A stretch of 51,391 nucleotides of DNA from Oscillospiraceae bacterium (GCA_017469795.1 JAFUFT010000055.1:1-51391); one strand, 5' to 3'; shown: positions 17,836-27,239, counted from the stretch's first letter. Notes: generated by a model from the sequence alone, not told the origin. Made by a program: numbers and translations.

Positions 17836-17868
17836 GGACGCGCTGCATTGCAGCGCGTCCAGTTTTTT
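17836..17868 (+). terminator. Intrinsic terminator of the Nudix gene
   Basis: A 12-base arm GGACGCGCTGCA and its complement (17849-17860) are followed by AGTTTTTT. The T tract overlaps the stop codon of the converging transglutaminase gene. Confidence 0.88.
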
Positions 17869-20068
17869 AGCGTTCCAAATCCAGACAATGGATCCAGCGG
17901 AACCGCAGACGCTGCCAGGTGGTAAGATTACCCTCCACGGCGCCCTGGATGTTCCGGGTGACCTTGCTGAAGCCGTTTAGCTCCTCGGGTGTGATTTCAT
18001 GCTGGCTGAAGCGGGCCTTCAATGCCAGAGCTTCCAGACCCTCCGGCATTTCCGCGCCCCAGGCGGTCAGCTTCTCCAGATGGGCCCATTGCTCGATGAG
18101 AGCCTGATTTCGGTTCCGGTCCAGGAATGCTCGCGACCGCCGTCGCAGGATCAGACCGTGCCGCAGGAACAGGAACAATGCTGCCAGAATCAGCAGGGCA
18201 GGGATCCAGAGCAGCAGCATGACGCGGCTGCCGTGGGTGCCGCCGCCGGAGCCTTCCGGAGGCGTTTGCTCGGGAGGCTGGCCCATGGTCTGCTCCTCCG
18301 CGGGAGCGTCCGAGGGAACCGGTTCCGGTTCCGGCTCCGGCTCCGGGGTCGGAGTGGGTTCCGGAGAGGGATCCTGCAGCTCCTGCTCGGGTTCCGGTTC
18401 GTGGGTCACGTCCGGAAGGGTGACGGAGTTGCCGAAGCCGGGGGTGGATTCGATGGGGATCCAGCCCAGGCCCTGGAAGTAGACCTCCGCCCAGGCGTGG
18501 GTGTCCATATCCGTCACGTCCACGACCTCGCCGGGCTCATCAATCACGGCGCGGTAGCCGGAGGCGTACCGGGCCGGAACGCCCAGCGCCCGGAGCATGG
18601 TAGCGGTGGCGGTGGCAAAATGGACGCAGTATCCTGCACGGCTTTCCGTCAGGAAATACACTGCGAAATCGTAATTGGTGGGCTGCCGGGGCACGTTGAG
18701 CTCATAGGCACCCACGGAACGGACGAATTCCGCCACCCAGGCCACCGTTTCCAGTGTGCCCAGTTCCGGATCATAGCCGTAGGAGAGCGCCAGGTTATAG
18801 AGCGTCTCCCGGGTGTCATCCGGCAGTCCGAGGCAGGTGTCGCGCACATAGTCGTCATATCCTGCGCTGTCAATGTCAGAGGTCTCCCTGAGATCCATGG
18901 TGACAAAACCCGGCCAGTAGTAGACCACATAGTCATCCTCAAAGCAGGGAACGCGAAGGTCGCCGGAGATGGTCTCCGCACCGGGGCAGCTGATGAAGCC
19001 ATAGGGTGTGAAGGCCACGTCCGCCTCGTCCCGGAGATTGTCGATCTGCACCGCGGCCTGATATCCGCTTCCGTAGGCCGTTCCGAGCGATGTGTGGGCA
19101 TAGACACTCTGGGGGATCGTGGCCTCGTTCCGGGACTCCCAACTGGTGCCGGTATAGATGTCCTTGGCGGCCCCGCGGAGGTAGAGAACGCCTTCCTCCG
19201 TACCGCTGACGTGCAGCATCACGGTGTCCTTCCGGTCCCGGATGCCCTGGGTGGTCAGATCCAGCGTTTCACTGGTATCCGCGCCCAACTCCTCACGCTG
19301 GAAACCGGTGCTTTCCCGGGACAGAGCGTCCTGCATGGGACCGGGCAGCCGGTCCAACAGCTCCTGCAGCAGCTGGGGAAGTTCCTGATTTCTGGTGTCC
19401 TCCTTGGGATAGACCGTGCCGACAATGGTCAGCAGAAGCAGCACCGAAAGCAGAACCAGACTCACCCGCATGGCGTCCATGGCGGAGGGCTCGTTGGGCC
19501 GCTCTCTGGCCAGAAGCACGGTGATCCAGGAGGTCAACAGCAGAATCAGAGGCGCCACATGGGGCGGAGTGTCGTTGATGATCACGCACAGCAGCAGGAA
19601 CGGAAGCGTTCCGGCCACACTGATCAGGCAGGAGCGGTATCCCACGCCCCATGCCATCCAGAAGGACAGCCCTACGGCGAACAGGGAAAACAGCATCGTG
19701 TAGTTGCCGGCCCCGTAAGCCTCGGCCTCCGGCGGAATGGCAAAACTCAGATTGGGGTATGCGCTGGAGAACCGGGTGAGGATGTCATGGGCCAACTGCT
19801 GCATGGACGGTCCCGCGCCTGCGAACAGTCCGGTGAGGGAGCCGAGGAACAAAACTACGGCAAGCGCAGGCAGAACGCCGATAAACAGCTTCTTCTCCAG
19901 AAAACAGGCGGAAAAGACCGCCCCGGAGAGAATCGTGATCAGCACCAGGGGGAACGCGCTGACATGCAGCGAGAAGGCGGATGAGACACAGAACACCGTG
20001 CCGAGAACCGCCATAACGATCAGAATGGTATTGCAGATCAGACGGGGGAGATGGCGGGAGAGATTCAT
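17867..20068 (-). CDS. Transglutaminase-like membrane protein (TgpA family)
   Basis: A 733-residue protein. About six N-terminal membrane segments (residues 10-215) are followed by an extracellular region with a transglutaminase core: the Cys lies in RAGYCVHFATATATMLRALG, the His in DTHAWAEVYF, then GWIPIESTPGF. A low-complexity Pro/Glu linker follows, then one more membrane helix and a cytoplasmic C-terminal segment. Family members are encoded with MoxR and DUF58 genes and act on extracytoplasmic proteins or peptides; the substrate is unknown. ATG overlaps the DUF58 stop (ATGA). It is the last gene of the MoxR-DUF58-TgpA operon. Confidence 0.92.
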   Translation of the reverse strand: MNLSRHLPRLICNTILIVMAVLGTVFCVSSAFSLHVSAFPLVLITILSGAVFSACFLEKKLFIGVLPALAVVLFLGSLTGLFAGAGPSMQQLAHDILTRFSSAYPNLSFAIPPEAEAYGAGNYTMLFSLFAVGLSFWMAWGVGYRSCLISVAGTLPFLLLCVIINDTPPHVAPLILLLTSWITVLLARERPNEPSAMDAMRVSLVLLSVLLLLTIVGTVYPKEDTRNQELPQLLQELLDRLPGPMQDALSRESTGFQREELGADTSETLDLTTQGIRDRKDTVMLHVSGTEEGVLYLRGAAKDIYTGTSWESRNEATIPQSVYAHTSLGTAYGSGYQAAVQIDNLRDEADVAFTPYGFISCPGAETISGDLRVPCFEDDYVVYYWPGFVTMDLRETSDIDSAGYDDYVRDTCLGLPDDTRETLYNLALSYGYDPELGTLETVAWVAEFVRSVGAYELNVPRQPTNYDFAVYFLTESRAGYCVHFATATATMLRALGVPARYASGYRAVIDEPGEVVDVTDMDTHAWAEVYFQGLGWIPIESTPGFGNSVTLPDVTHEPEPEQELQDPSPEPTPTPEPEPEPEPVPSDAPAEEQTMGQPPEQTPPEGSGGGTHGSRVMLLLWIPALLILAALFLFLRHGLILRRRSRAFLDRNRNQALIEQWAHLEKLTAWGAEMPEGLEALALKARFSQHEITPEELNGFSKVTRNIQGAVEGNLTTWQRLRFRWIHCLDLER

Positions 20069-21006
20069 TTGGCCGCCTCCCCTCTGATTTCAGCGGAGAG
20101 CAGGATCTCCCGAAGGCCCAGATTTCCGTAGGGCACCTGACGGCCCGCCCGCTGGCAAAGCATCTGAGGCATGACGTCGTCCAGCTCTCCCTGAGGGGCG
20201 TAGATGCTCTGGGTCCGTCCCCGGGCGTCCACCCACTGGAGCAGCAGGCCGGCGTTGTTCTGTTTGAGATAGATCAGGCACCAGGCCAGCTGGTCCAGCG
20301 CCGCGTCCCTTCCGTCGGCGTCCCCGGTCCAGTCCAGCCAGATGGGGGCGATCCGTACCGCAGGCTCCAGGGTGTCCCGGACGACTGTCTTGTCCAGGGC
20401 GGCGCTTTTCTTCCAGTGGACTGCCTTGAGGGTGTCGCCGGTCCGGAATTCCCGGAGGTCATAGGGATTTTCTCCACCGGAAAAAGGCTTGGCCACCAGC
20501 GTGCTGGCGCCGGCCCAGTCCGGATGCTCCGGCGGCTCCTGCGGCAGGGGAAGAATGGTCACATCCACTGGGGAAGGCCTGTGGCAGGGCATGGGAAGAA
20601 GGCCCATCAGATCCATCACCCGGAACCGTTTGAAGGAACAGTGATAGACGCAGCAATGGGCCGTATCCAGCGGAAAGCCTCCGTAGACACCCTTGAGCTT
20701 TCGATAGGAGGTCTGACCGGAGACTGGGCATTCAGTTTTCAGCTTCCCCCGCACAGGGCCGGTGGCAAAGAGCCGGCTCTGCCGCAGGGTCAGGGTGATG
20801 GCGGCGCTGCTGCCACGGACCACCTGATCCGGTACGGACAGGGAAAAGCGCGTGAACAGTGCGCCGGGCAGGCTGATGATCCAGGAAAACACCGGGAGGA
20901 TCAGCATGATCACCAGCAGCATGCCCGCCACATAGCCTGTGTAGGCGATGCGGAACAGGCACAGCAGCAGGAGCACCATCAGGTAGATCAGTCGGTTTTT
21001 CAGCAT
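20065..21006 (-). CDS. DUF58 domain protein
   Basis: A 313-residue protein with two N-terminal membrane helices (about residues 5-50) and a cytoplasmic DUF58 domain identified by GENPYDLREFRTGDTLKAVHWKKSAALDK-type sequence around residues 175-205 (seen as YDLREFRTGD and VHWKKSAA). DUF58 proteins have a von Willebrand-like fold and work with MoxR ATPases. ATG 21004-21006 follows seven bases behind the moxR stop. The downstream transglutaminase gene overlaps by 4 bp. Confidence 0.9.
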   Translation of the reverse strand: MLKNRLIYLMVLLLLCLFRIAYTGYVAGMLLVIMLILPVFSWIISLPGALFTRFSLSVPDQVVRGSSAAITLTLRQSRLFATGPVRGKLKTECPVSGQTSYRKLKGVYGGFPLDTAHCCVYHCSFKRFRVMDLMGLLPMPCHRPSPVDVTILPLPQEPPEHPDWAGASTLVAKPFSGGENPYDLREFRTGDTLKAVHWKKSAALDKTVVRDTLEPAVRIAPIWLDWTGDADGRDAALDQLAWCLIYLKQNNAGLLLQWVDARGRTQSIYAPQGELDDVMPQMLCQRAGRQVPYGNLGLREILLSAEIRGEAAK

Positions 21007-21013
21007 AAAAGCC

Positions 21014-21943
21014 TCACTTGACCCGGGGTGCGGGCGTTTTCTGGAGAATGGAAGTGCAGATGTCCCGGGCGGTCTTCTGCTCCTGCTCCGCCTGACGGGT
21101 CAGCAGCAGACGATGGGCCACGGTGTCGGTGAAGATAAACTGAACGTCGGCGGGGATCACGTAGTCCCGGCCCTGGACCCACGCCACGGCACGGGACATG
21201 GAGGCCAGCGCCACGGAGGCCCGGGGGGACGCGCCCTGCCGAAGATCCGGATGGTTCCGGGTGGCGGTGGTCAGCCGGACGATATACTTGAACACGTCGT
21301 CGGAGGCATAGGTGTTGGCCACCTGGTTCTGGATCGCGGTCAGGATGGACTGATCCGCCACGGCCTGGATGCTGTCGAGGGGGTTGCCGGTGGACTTCCG
21401 GCGCAGCAGCTCCAGCTCGTTTTCCGGGGCGGGGTAGCCCATGGTCAGCCGGACCATGAAGCGGTCCATCTGGGAATCGGGCAGCAGCTGGGTGCCGGAG
21501 GAACCGTAGGGGTTCTGGGCAGCGATGACCATAAAAGGCCGGGGCAGGGGATGGGTTACGCCGTCCACGGTGACCTGGCCCTCCTCCATAGCCTCCAGCA
21601 GAGCGGCCTGAGTCCGGGAGGAGGCACGGTTGAGCTCATCCGCCAAAAACAGATTGCAGAGAATCGCGCCCTTCTGGTAATCGTTGTTGCCGGTGTGCTT
21701 GTTGTAGATGGTGAAGCCCGTCACGTCCGTGGGCATCACGTCCGGGGTGAATTGCATCCGCTTGTAGTCCAGCTGCAAGGCCCGGGAAAAGGCCAGAGCC
21801 AGCGTGGTCTTGCCGACGCCGGGCTTGTCCTCCAGAAGGAGGTGGCCTCCGGCCAGCATGGTCAGAAACGTCTTGAGAATCATATCGTCCTTGCCGACAA
21901 TGGCGCGGCGGACTTCCGTCAGGACCTGTTCCGCGTAATTCAA
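21014..21943 (-). CDS. MoxR family AAA+ ATPase
   Basis: A 309-residue AAA+ ATPase. Walker A is DKPGVGKTTLAL, Walker B is in LFLADELNRA, and sensor 1 lies near MVIAAQNPYGSSGTQLLPD, followed by the MoxR-typical SQMDRFMVRLTMGYP. MoxR proteins are thought to act as chaperones for partner complexes containing VWA-like proteins; here the partner is the adjacent DUF58 protein. The start is TTG at 21941-21943 with GAGGG upstream. A promoter lies at 21978-22006. Confidence 0.93.
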   Translation of the reverse strand: MNYAEQVLTEVRRAIVGKDDMILKTFLTMLAGGHLLLEDKPGVGKTTLALAFSRALQLDYKRMQFTPDVMPTDVTGFTIYNKHTGNNDYQKGAILCNLFLADELNRASSRTQAALLEAMEEGQVTVDGVTHPLPRPFMVIAAQNPYGSSGTQLLPDSQMDRFMVRLTMGYPAPENELELLRRKSTGNPLDSIQAVADQSILTAIQNQVANTYASDDVFKYIVRLTTATRNHPDLRQGASPRASVALASMSRAVAWVQGRDYVIPADVQFIFTDTVAHRLLLTRQAEQEQKTARDICTSILQKTPAPRVK

Positions 21944-21977
21944 AGCAGTCCCTCATTTCTTACAGTGTAGTATCCAT

Positions 21978-22006
21978 ATCATATCATACTGAAACGGGGC
22001 ATTCAA
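21978..22006 (-). promoter_or_regulatory. Sigma-A promoter of the moxR operon
   Basis: Minus strand: -35 TTGAAT, 17-base spacer, -10 TATGAT. Confidence 0.75.
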
Positions 22007-22132
22007 GAGGAAAGTGACAAAAAGGTATCAAGCTGTAACGGATCGGACGGGAACTGTAATGGGGCTTGAATAAGGATTCGAACGGTTCGGCAAATCATAC
22101 GAAAAAACCGCGAAAGATTAGAGGAATCCACA

Positions 22133-22162
22133 TTGGTGAAAAAACTGCGGTTATGTTAAAAT
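22133..22162 (+). promoter_or_regulatory. Putative promoter of the hydrogenase operon
   Basis: -35 TTGGTG, 18-base spacer, -10 TAAAAT, giving a leader of about 50 bases before the start at 22220. The rest of the 21944-22219 gap shows no gene or clear hairpin. Confidence 0.5.
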
Positions 22163-22219
22163 ATTCACAAACCGTGCTCCGACCTCGGTCACTACAGGGG
22201 CGCGAAAGGAGTAATGCAA

Positions 22220-24061
22220 ATGAGCAGACTGACTATTATGTCCGCCTCTCAGGCACAGACCACGGTAGAGGGTCTGTATACGGACATGGAGCGGCGCATT
22301 CAGGTCTCTCCTCCGGGCATCTGTCCAGTCGATCTGGCGGCGGCGTTTTTGAAGATGTGCCGGGCGCAGACCTGCGGGAAATGTGTGCCCTGCCGCATCG
22401 GCCTGAAGCAAATCGACAACATGATCGAGGATGTGCTCGCCGGCCGCGGGGACATGGAAACGCTGAGAAAAATCAAGAATACAGCCGCCACCATCGAAAA
22501 CTCCGCGGACTGCGCCCTGGGTGTGGAGACCGCCCGCATGGTGCTCCGGGTGCTGGAGGGCTGCCGGGAGGACTTTGAGTCCCACGTGAAGAACCGCCGC
22601 TGCGCAGCCTATGTGACCCAGTCCATCCCCTGCGTGGCGAACTGTCCCGCCGGCGTGGACATTCCCGGGTATGTGGCGCTGGTGGAGCAGGGACGCTATG
22701 CTGACGCGGTGCGGCTGATCCGGAAGGACAACCCCTTCCCCACGGCCTGCGCTATGATCTGCGAGCATCCCTGCGAGAGCCGGTGCCGCCGGACGATCCT
22801 GGATGCGCCCATCAACATCCGCGGCCTGAAGCTTGCTGCGGTGAACGGTGCCGGTACGGTGCCTGCGCCTGCCTGCGCCCCGGCCACCGGGAAGCGTGTC
22901 GCCATCATCGGCGGCGGTCCCTCCGGCCTCAGCGCGGCCTACTATCTCCAGCTCATGGGACACCAGACCACGGTGTTTGAGAAACGGAAGCATCTGGGCG
23001 GCATGCTGCGCTACGGCATCCCCAGCTACCGTCTGCCCCGGGAGCGGCTGCAGGAGGACATCGACTGTATCCTCTCCACCGGCGTGGAGGTGAAGCTGGG
23101 AACCGGCGTGGGCAGCGGCGAGAATATGGTGTCCATGGAGCACCTTCGCAGCGAGTACGACGCGGTGTTTATCTCCATCGGCGCTCACGACGATAAGAAA
23201 GTCGGGATCCCCAACGAGGACGCGGAGGGCGTGCTGTCGGCGGTGGACCTGATGGGCGCCATCGGCGACGGCCTGATGCCAGACTTCACCGGCAAGCGTG
23301 TGGCGGTCATCGGCGGCGGCAACGTGGCCATGGACTGCACCCGCAGCGCCATTCGCTGCGGCGCCGAAAAGGTCTCCATCGTCTACCGCCGCCGGGCGGT
23401 GGATATGACCGCCCAGGTGGAGGAAGTCCAGGGCGCGCTGGAAGAGGGCGCGGAGATGCTGGATCTGCATGCCCCGGTTGCGATCGAGACCGACGAGAGC
23501 GGAAAGGTCGTTGGACTCTGGACGGAGAAAAAGCAGATCGGTCTGATCCACAACCGCCGGGCCGACGTGATCTCCAGCGGTGCTGAGCCGGAGCTGATCC
23601 CCTGCGACATCGTTGTGGTGGCGGTCGGCCAGGCCATTGCCACCCGGTATTTTGAGGCGGAGGGCATTCCAATCAAGCGGGGCGTCATTGAGGCCAAGGA
23701 CTGGACCGCGGTAGAGCACGCCCCCGGCGTGTTCGCGGGCGGCGACTGCGTCACCGGCCCCAAGACCGCCATCCGCGCCATCGCCGCCGGTAAGGTGGCT
23801 GCGGCCAATATCGACAACTTCCTGGGCTTTAACCATGTGATCTCCGTGGATGTGGAGATCCCGGAGCCCTCACTGCGGGATCATAAATACTGCGGCCGGG
23901 TCAACCTGACGGAGCGCTCCGCCGCGGAACGCAAGGACAACTTCGACCTGATGGAGCAGCCCATGACAGAGCGGGCCGCCCAGCAGGAGGCCAGCCGCTG
24001 CCTGCGCTGCGATCACTTCGGCTGCGGAAACTTCAAAGGAGGTCGGGCAAAAGCATGGTAA
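22220..24061 (+). CDS. NuoF-type Fe-S domain fused to GltD-like flavoprotein (hydrogenase partner)
   Basis: A 613-residue oxidoreductase. The N-terminal 115 residues match the C-terminal 4Fe-4S module of NuoF/HydB proteins, with cysteines 52, 55, 58 and 98 (TCGKCVPCRIG ... SADCALG), but without the FMN/NADH part. A GltD-like body follows: an N-terminal Fe-S segment (CVANCPAGVDIPGYV ... CEHPCESRCRR), an FAD site (VAIIGGGPSGLSAAYYL) and an NAD(P)H site (VAVIGGGNVAMDCTRSA). A C-terminal CLRCDHFGCG cluster motif closes it. It probably passes electrons between NAD(P)H and the hydrogenase encoded next, with a 7-bp overlap. The second ATG (22220) has AAAGGAG eight bases upstream, so it is preferred over 22214. 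Confidence 0.88.
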   Translation: MSRLTIMSASQAQTTVEGLYTDMERRIQVSPPGICPVDLAAAFLKMCRAQTCGKCVPCRIGLKQIDNMIEDVLAGRGDMETLRKIKNTAATIENSADCALGVETARMVLRVLEGCREDFESHVKNRRCAAYVTQSIPCVANCPAGVDIPGYVALVEQGRYADAVRLIRKDNPFPTACAMICEHPCESRCRRTILDAPINIRGLKLAAVNGAGTVPAPACAPATGKRVAIIGGGPSGLSAAYYLQLMGHQTTVFEKRKHLGGMLRYGIPSYRLPRERLQEDIDCILSTGVEVKLGTGVGSGENMVSMEHLRSEYDAVFISIGAHDDKKVGIPNEDAEGVLSAVDLMGAIGDGLMPDFTGKRVAVIGGGNVAMDCTRSAIRCGAEKVSIVYRRRAVDMTAQVEEVQGALEEGAEMLDLHAPVAIETDESGKVVGLWTEKKQIGLIHNRRADVISSGAEPELIPCDIVVVAVGQAIATRYFEAEGIPIKRGVIEAKDWTAVEHAPGVFAGGDCVTGPKTAIRAIAAGKVAAANIDNFLGFNHVISVDVEIPEPSLRDHKYCGRVNLTERSAAERKDNFDLMEQPMTERAAQQEASRCLRCDHFGCGNFKGGRAKAW

Positions 24062-25833
24062 ACGTAACGATCAACGGAATTCCGGTATCGGTACCGGAGG
24101 GCAGCACGATTCTCGACGCCACCCGGGCGGCCGGATGTCCCGTGCCCACCCTGTGTTTCCTGAAGGACATCAACGAGATCGCCGCCTGCCGGGTGTGCGT
24201 GGTGGAGCTGGAGGGGGCGGATCATTTGATCACCGCCTGCAACAACATCTGCGCCGAGGGCATGGTGATCCGCACCAATTCCACCAAGGTCCGGGAGGCG
24301 CGGCGCACCAACATCGAGCTGATCCTCAGCCAGCACCGGCTCAACTGTCCCGCCTGCAACCGGGAAAAATCCTGCCAGCTGAAAAAGGTGGCCAACTCCA
24401 TCAACATGGATGACCACATGAATTTCCTGCACGAGTATCAGCCCGACAACTGGGACCAGACCTTCCCCCTGATCCGCAACGAGTCCAAGTGCATCCGCTG
24501 CATGCGCTGCATCAGCTTCTGCGACAAGGTCCAGAGCCTGAGCGTCTGGGACGTGGTGGGCACCGGCTCCCATACCACCGTGGGCGTGTCCGGAGGACGG
24601 GACATCAAAGATGCGGACTGCGCGCTCTGCGGTCAATGCATTACCCACTGTCCCGTCAACGCCCTGCGGGCCCGGGACGACACCAAGGCCATTTTCGGCC
24701 TGGACGGTGCCCTGAACGATCCGGACAAGGTCGTGGTGGTGCAGGTGGCGCCGGCGGTTCGGGCTGCCTGGGGCGAGTCCTTTGACCTGGGGCCGGAGGT
24801 GGCCACGGAGAAACGTCTGGCCACGGCTCTCCGCCGCATCGGCTTCGACTATGTGTTCGACACCAATTTCTCCGCCGATCTGACGATCATGGAGGAGGGA
24901 ACGGAATTCCTCCACAGAATGCAGGACGGCAAGGAGCATAAATGGCCCATGTTCACATCCTGCTGCCCCGGCTGGGTCCGGTTCCTCAAGAGCCAGTACC
25001 CGGATATGGTGGGCGAGCTCTCCACGGCCAAGTCACCTCAGGCCATGTTCGGCGCGGTGACCAAGACCTACTTCGCCAGGAAGATTGGCGTGGATCCCAA
25101 CAAGATCGTCTGCGTCAGCGTGATGCCCTGTGTTGCAAAGAAGGCGGAGCTGGCGATCCCGAATCTCAGCGACGCCGGCGCGGGCAGGGACGTGGACTTC
25201 TCCATCACCACCCGGGAAATGTGCCGGATGATCTCTGCGGACCAGATCGACGTTTCTGCTCTGCCGGAGACGGACTTTGACTCCCCGCTGGGTACTGGCA
25301 CCGGCGCAGCGGTGATCTTCGGCGCCACCGGCGGCGTCATGGAGGCGGCCCTCCGGACCTGCGTGTACATCCTCACCGGGGAGAACCCGGATCCCGACCA
25401 CACCTTCACCGACGTGCGCGGTCTGGACGGCTGGAAGGAAGCCACCTATGAGGTGGCGGGCGTAAAGGTCCGCACCGCAGTGACCAGCGGCCTGGGCAAC
25501 ACCCGGAAGCTGATCCGTGCCCTGCGGCGGGGTGAGGTCCACTACGACTTCGTGGAGGTCATGGCCTGCCCCGGCGGCTGCGTGGGCGGCGGCGGACAGC
25601 CCATCCACTACAATGAGGAGCGGGCAGGCCAGCGGGGTCAGGTGCTCTACGACTATGATGCCGGAAACGTCATGCGCTTCTCCCACGAGAACCCGGACGT
25701 GCAGGCGCTCTACGCCGATTTCCTCGGGGAGCCCTGCGGCGAACTGTCGCATCACCTGCTGCATACGGACCATCATGGCTGGCAGATGCCTCCCGCGCTC
25801 CGGTATGATGACGACGTGATCCCGGTCAGATAA
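24055..25833 (+). CDS. [FeFe] hydrogenase, group A type
   Basis: A 592-residue catalytic subunit. In order: a [2Fe-2S] ferredoxin domain (C34, C45, C48, C62), a His-Cys [4Fe-4S] motif (H94, C98, C101, C107), two [4Fe-4S] motifs (C146/149/152/156 and C189/192/195/199), then the H-cluster domain with TSCCPGW (C303, C304), MPCVAKKAE and EVMACPGGCVGGGGQP. All H-cluster ligands are present, so it should be active once matured; hydEFG are not in the window. AAAGGAGG lies upstream. The GltD-like neighbour instead of a diaphorase suggests the glutamate-synthase-beta-linked group of these enzymes. The physiological direction (H2 uptake or release) is open. Confidence 0.96.
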   Translation: MVNVTINGIPVSVPEGSTILDATRAAGCPVPTLCFLKDINEIAACRVCVVELEGADHLITACNNICAEGMVIRTNSTKVREARRTNIELILSQHRLNCPACNREKSCQLKKVANSINMDDHMNFLHEYQPDNWDQTFPLIRNESKCIRCMRCISFCDKVQSLSVWDVVGTGSHTTVGVSGGRDIKDADCALCGQCITHCPVNALRARDDTKAIFGLDGALNDPDKVVVVQVAPAVRAAWGESFDLGPEVATEKRLATALRRIGFDYVFDTNFSADLTIMEEGTEFLHRMQDGKEHKWPMFTSCCPGWVRFLKSQYPDMVGELSTAKSPQAMFGAVTKTYFARKIGVDPNKIVCVSVMPCVAKKAELAIPNLSDAGAGRDVDFSITTREMCRMISADQIDVSALPETDFDSPLGTGTGAAVIFGATGGVMEAALRTCVYILTGENPDPDHTFTDVRGLDGWKEATYEVAGVKVRTAVTSGLGNTRKLIRALRRGEVHYDFVEVMACPGGCVGGGGQPIHYNEERAGQRGQVLYDYDAGNVMRFSHENPDVQALYADFLGEPCGELSHHLLHTDHHGWQMPPALRYDDDVIPVR

Positions 25834-25837
25834 CAGG

Positions 25838-25877
25838 AAATCCCCTCTGTTCCGATGGAACAGAGGGGATGCTTTTT
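25838..25877. terminator. Terminator between hydrogenase and carboxypeptidase genes
   Basis: A 14-bp perfect stem (25840-25853 with 25857-25870) and a three-base loop are followed by GCTTTTTG on the plus strand. The genes converge here, so it may serve both. Confidence 0.92.
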
Positions 25878-25881
25878 GTAA

Positions 25882-27126
25882 TTAGTCTCTCCGGCGGACC
25901 AGCAGCACGATCAGCGTGATGATCAGACCAAACAGGATCACGGCGATGGCGCCGAAGAACAGGGGCATGGGACCTGCCGCTGTAAAGGAACCGGGCAGTC
26001 CCGCAGCTGCGACGGGGACGGGAGCCGGTTCGGTGCTGGAAACCGGAGCGGCGGCAGCGACCGGCGCGTATGTTTCAATGGGCGGCGGGGTCAGGGAAGG
26101 AACCGGGGTCGGAGACGGAGATGGGGAAGCGGAAGGAGCAGTCTCCTGATCCTCTCTGGTTTCGTCCTCCGAATCCGGGGCCTCCGGGAGTGAATTGGGA
26201 TCCACCATGGCCGGACCGCTCTTGGGCTCCTTGCCGTAGTTCAGAAGGTCGTAGTTTTCATAGCCCCATTCAAAGAGCTCAATGGTCTGGGCGAAGCTGG
26301 ATTCCCGGCTGGGAGTCCCCATGACGACGCTCAGCAGGCGGAGCCCGTCTTTATCCGCAGCGGACACCAGACAGAATCCCGCGTAGGAGGTGTGGCCGGT
26401 CTTAATGCCGATGGCGTAGGGGTAATCGTATTCCGGATACCGGGAACCGGGCAGCAGTCCGTTGGTGGAGGTGATGGAATATGCCCGGCTGTAGTTGGTG
26501 GGCTCAATCTCCGTCACCGCAGTTGCGACGATCTCCCGGAATTCCTCGTATTTCATGGCCTCCATGGCGATCTTGCTCAGGTCCCGGGCAGTGGAGTAGT
26601 GCTCCGAATTGGGGAATCCATGGGTGTTGACGAAGTGGGTGCCGGTGCAGCCCAGCTCCTCCGCCCGCTCGTTCATCATATCCACAAAGGATTCGATGTC
26701 TCCCGCCACATATTCCGCGGCCACGGTGGTGGCCTCACTGGCCGATACCACCAGCATTACCTGCAGCAGCTGATGGACACTCAGCTCCTCTCCCGGCACC
26801 AAGCCCCACTGAGAGGCGGTGGAGGGGATGGCGTCGATGGCGGTCTCGCTGACGGTGACCATATCCTTCGGGTCTCCGTTTTCCAGCGTCAGAAGGGCGG
26901 TCATCATTTTTGTAGTGCTGGCAGGGTAGTTCTGCTCGTCCGCGTTGGATTCGTACAGCACCTCTCCGGTGTCCATATCCAGAAGGATCGCGGAGTAGGC
27001 GTTGAGCCAGAGATCCTCCGCCACAGGAGCGTCCTGCTCCGTGACCGTTCCGGCGGCCATGGCGGGGGCGGTGCAGAAGAATATGTACAGGATACACAGC
27101 AGGATGCTGCGCAGGGCACGATTCAT
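25882..27126 (-). CDS. D-alanyl-D-alanine carboxypeptidase (S11 family)
   Basis: A 414-residue penicillin-binding protein that trims the terminal D-Ala of peptidoglycan stems. There is a signal peptide (residues 1-25), SxxK as S70-T-T-K73, and KTG as K242-T-G. The SxN motif is S128-A-S130, so the usual Asn is Ser. A Pro/Ser-rich linker and a C-terminal membrane helix ending in RRRD follow, in place of the amphipathic anchor of PBP5. In spore formers such enzymes include vegetative and cortex-specific types; which this is cannot be told. GAGGG precedes the ATG. Confidence 0.92.
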   Translation of the reverse strand: MNRALRSILLCILYIFFCTAPAMAAGTVTEQDAPVAEDLWLNAYSAILLDMDTGEVLYESNADEQNYPASTTKMMTALLTLENGDPKDMVTVSETAIDAIPSTASQWGLVPGEELSVHQLLQVMLVVSASEATTVAAEYVAGDIESFVDMMNERAEELGCTGTHFVNTHGFPNSEHYSTARDLSKIAMEAMKYEEFREIVATAVTEIEPTNYSRAYSITSTNGLLPGSRYPEYDYPYAIGIKTGHTSYAGFCLVSAADKDGLRLLSVVMGTPSRESSFAQTIELFEWGYENYDLLNYGKEPKSGPAMVDPNSLPEAPDSEDETREDQETAPSASPSPSPTPVPSLTPPPIETYAPVAAAAPVSSTEPAPVPVAAAGLPGSFTAAGPMPLFFGAIAVILFGLIITLIVLLVRRRD

Positions 27127-27197
27127 GGTAATCCCTCATTTTCAATTAGTCGCAAAAAATATCTTATCAGGATTTTTCGGAAAAGTAAAGAAAAAAG

Positions 27198-27235
27198 ACA
27201 AAAAGATCCCGCCGGAGTTTTGCTCCGACGGGATC
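27198..27235 (-). terminator. Intrinsic terminator of coaX
   Basis: Minus strand: a 13-bp stem (27223-27235 with 27205-27217, one G-U pair) is followed by TTTTTGTC. Confidence 0.9.
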
Positions 27236-27239
27236 TGGC

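Noticed and set aside
17999..19984. 661-residue open frame antisense to the transglutaminase-like gene
   Set aside because: It has biased Arg/Gly/Gln composition, no recognisable domain and no ribosome site, and it is fully explained by the GC-rich codons of the opposite gene.
22151..23836. 561-residue open frame antisense to the GltD-fusion gene
   Set aside because: The opposite strand carries clear cofactor-binding and cysteine motifs; this frame is His/Gly-rich shadow sequence.
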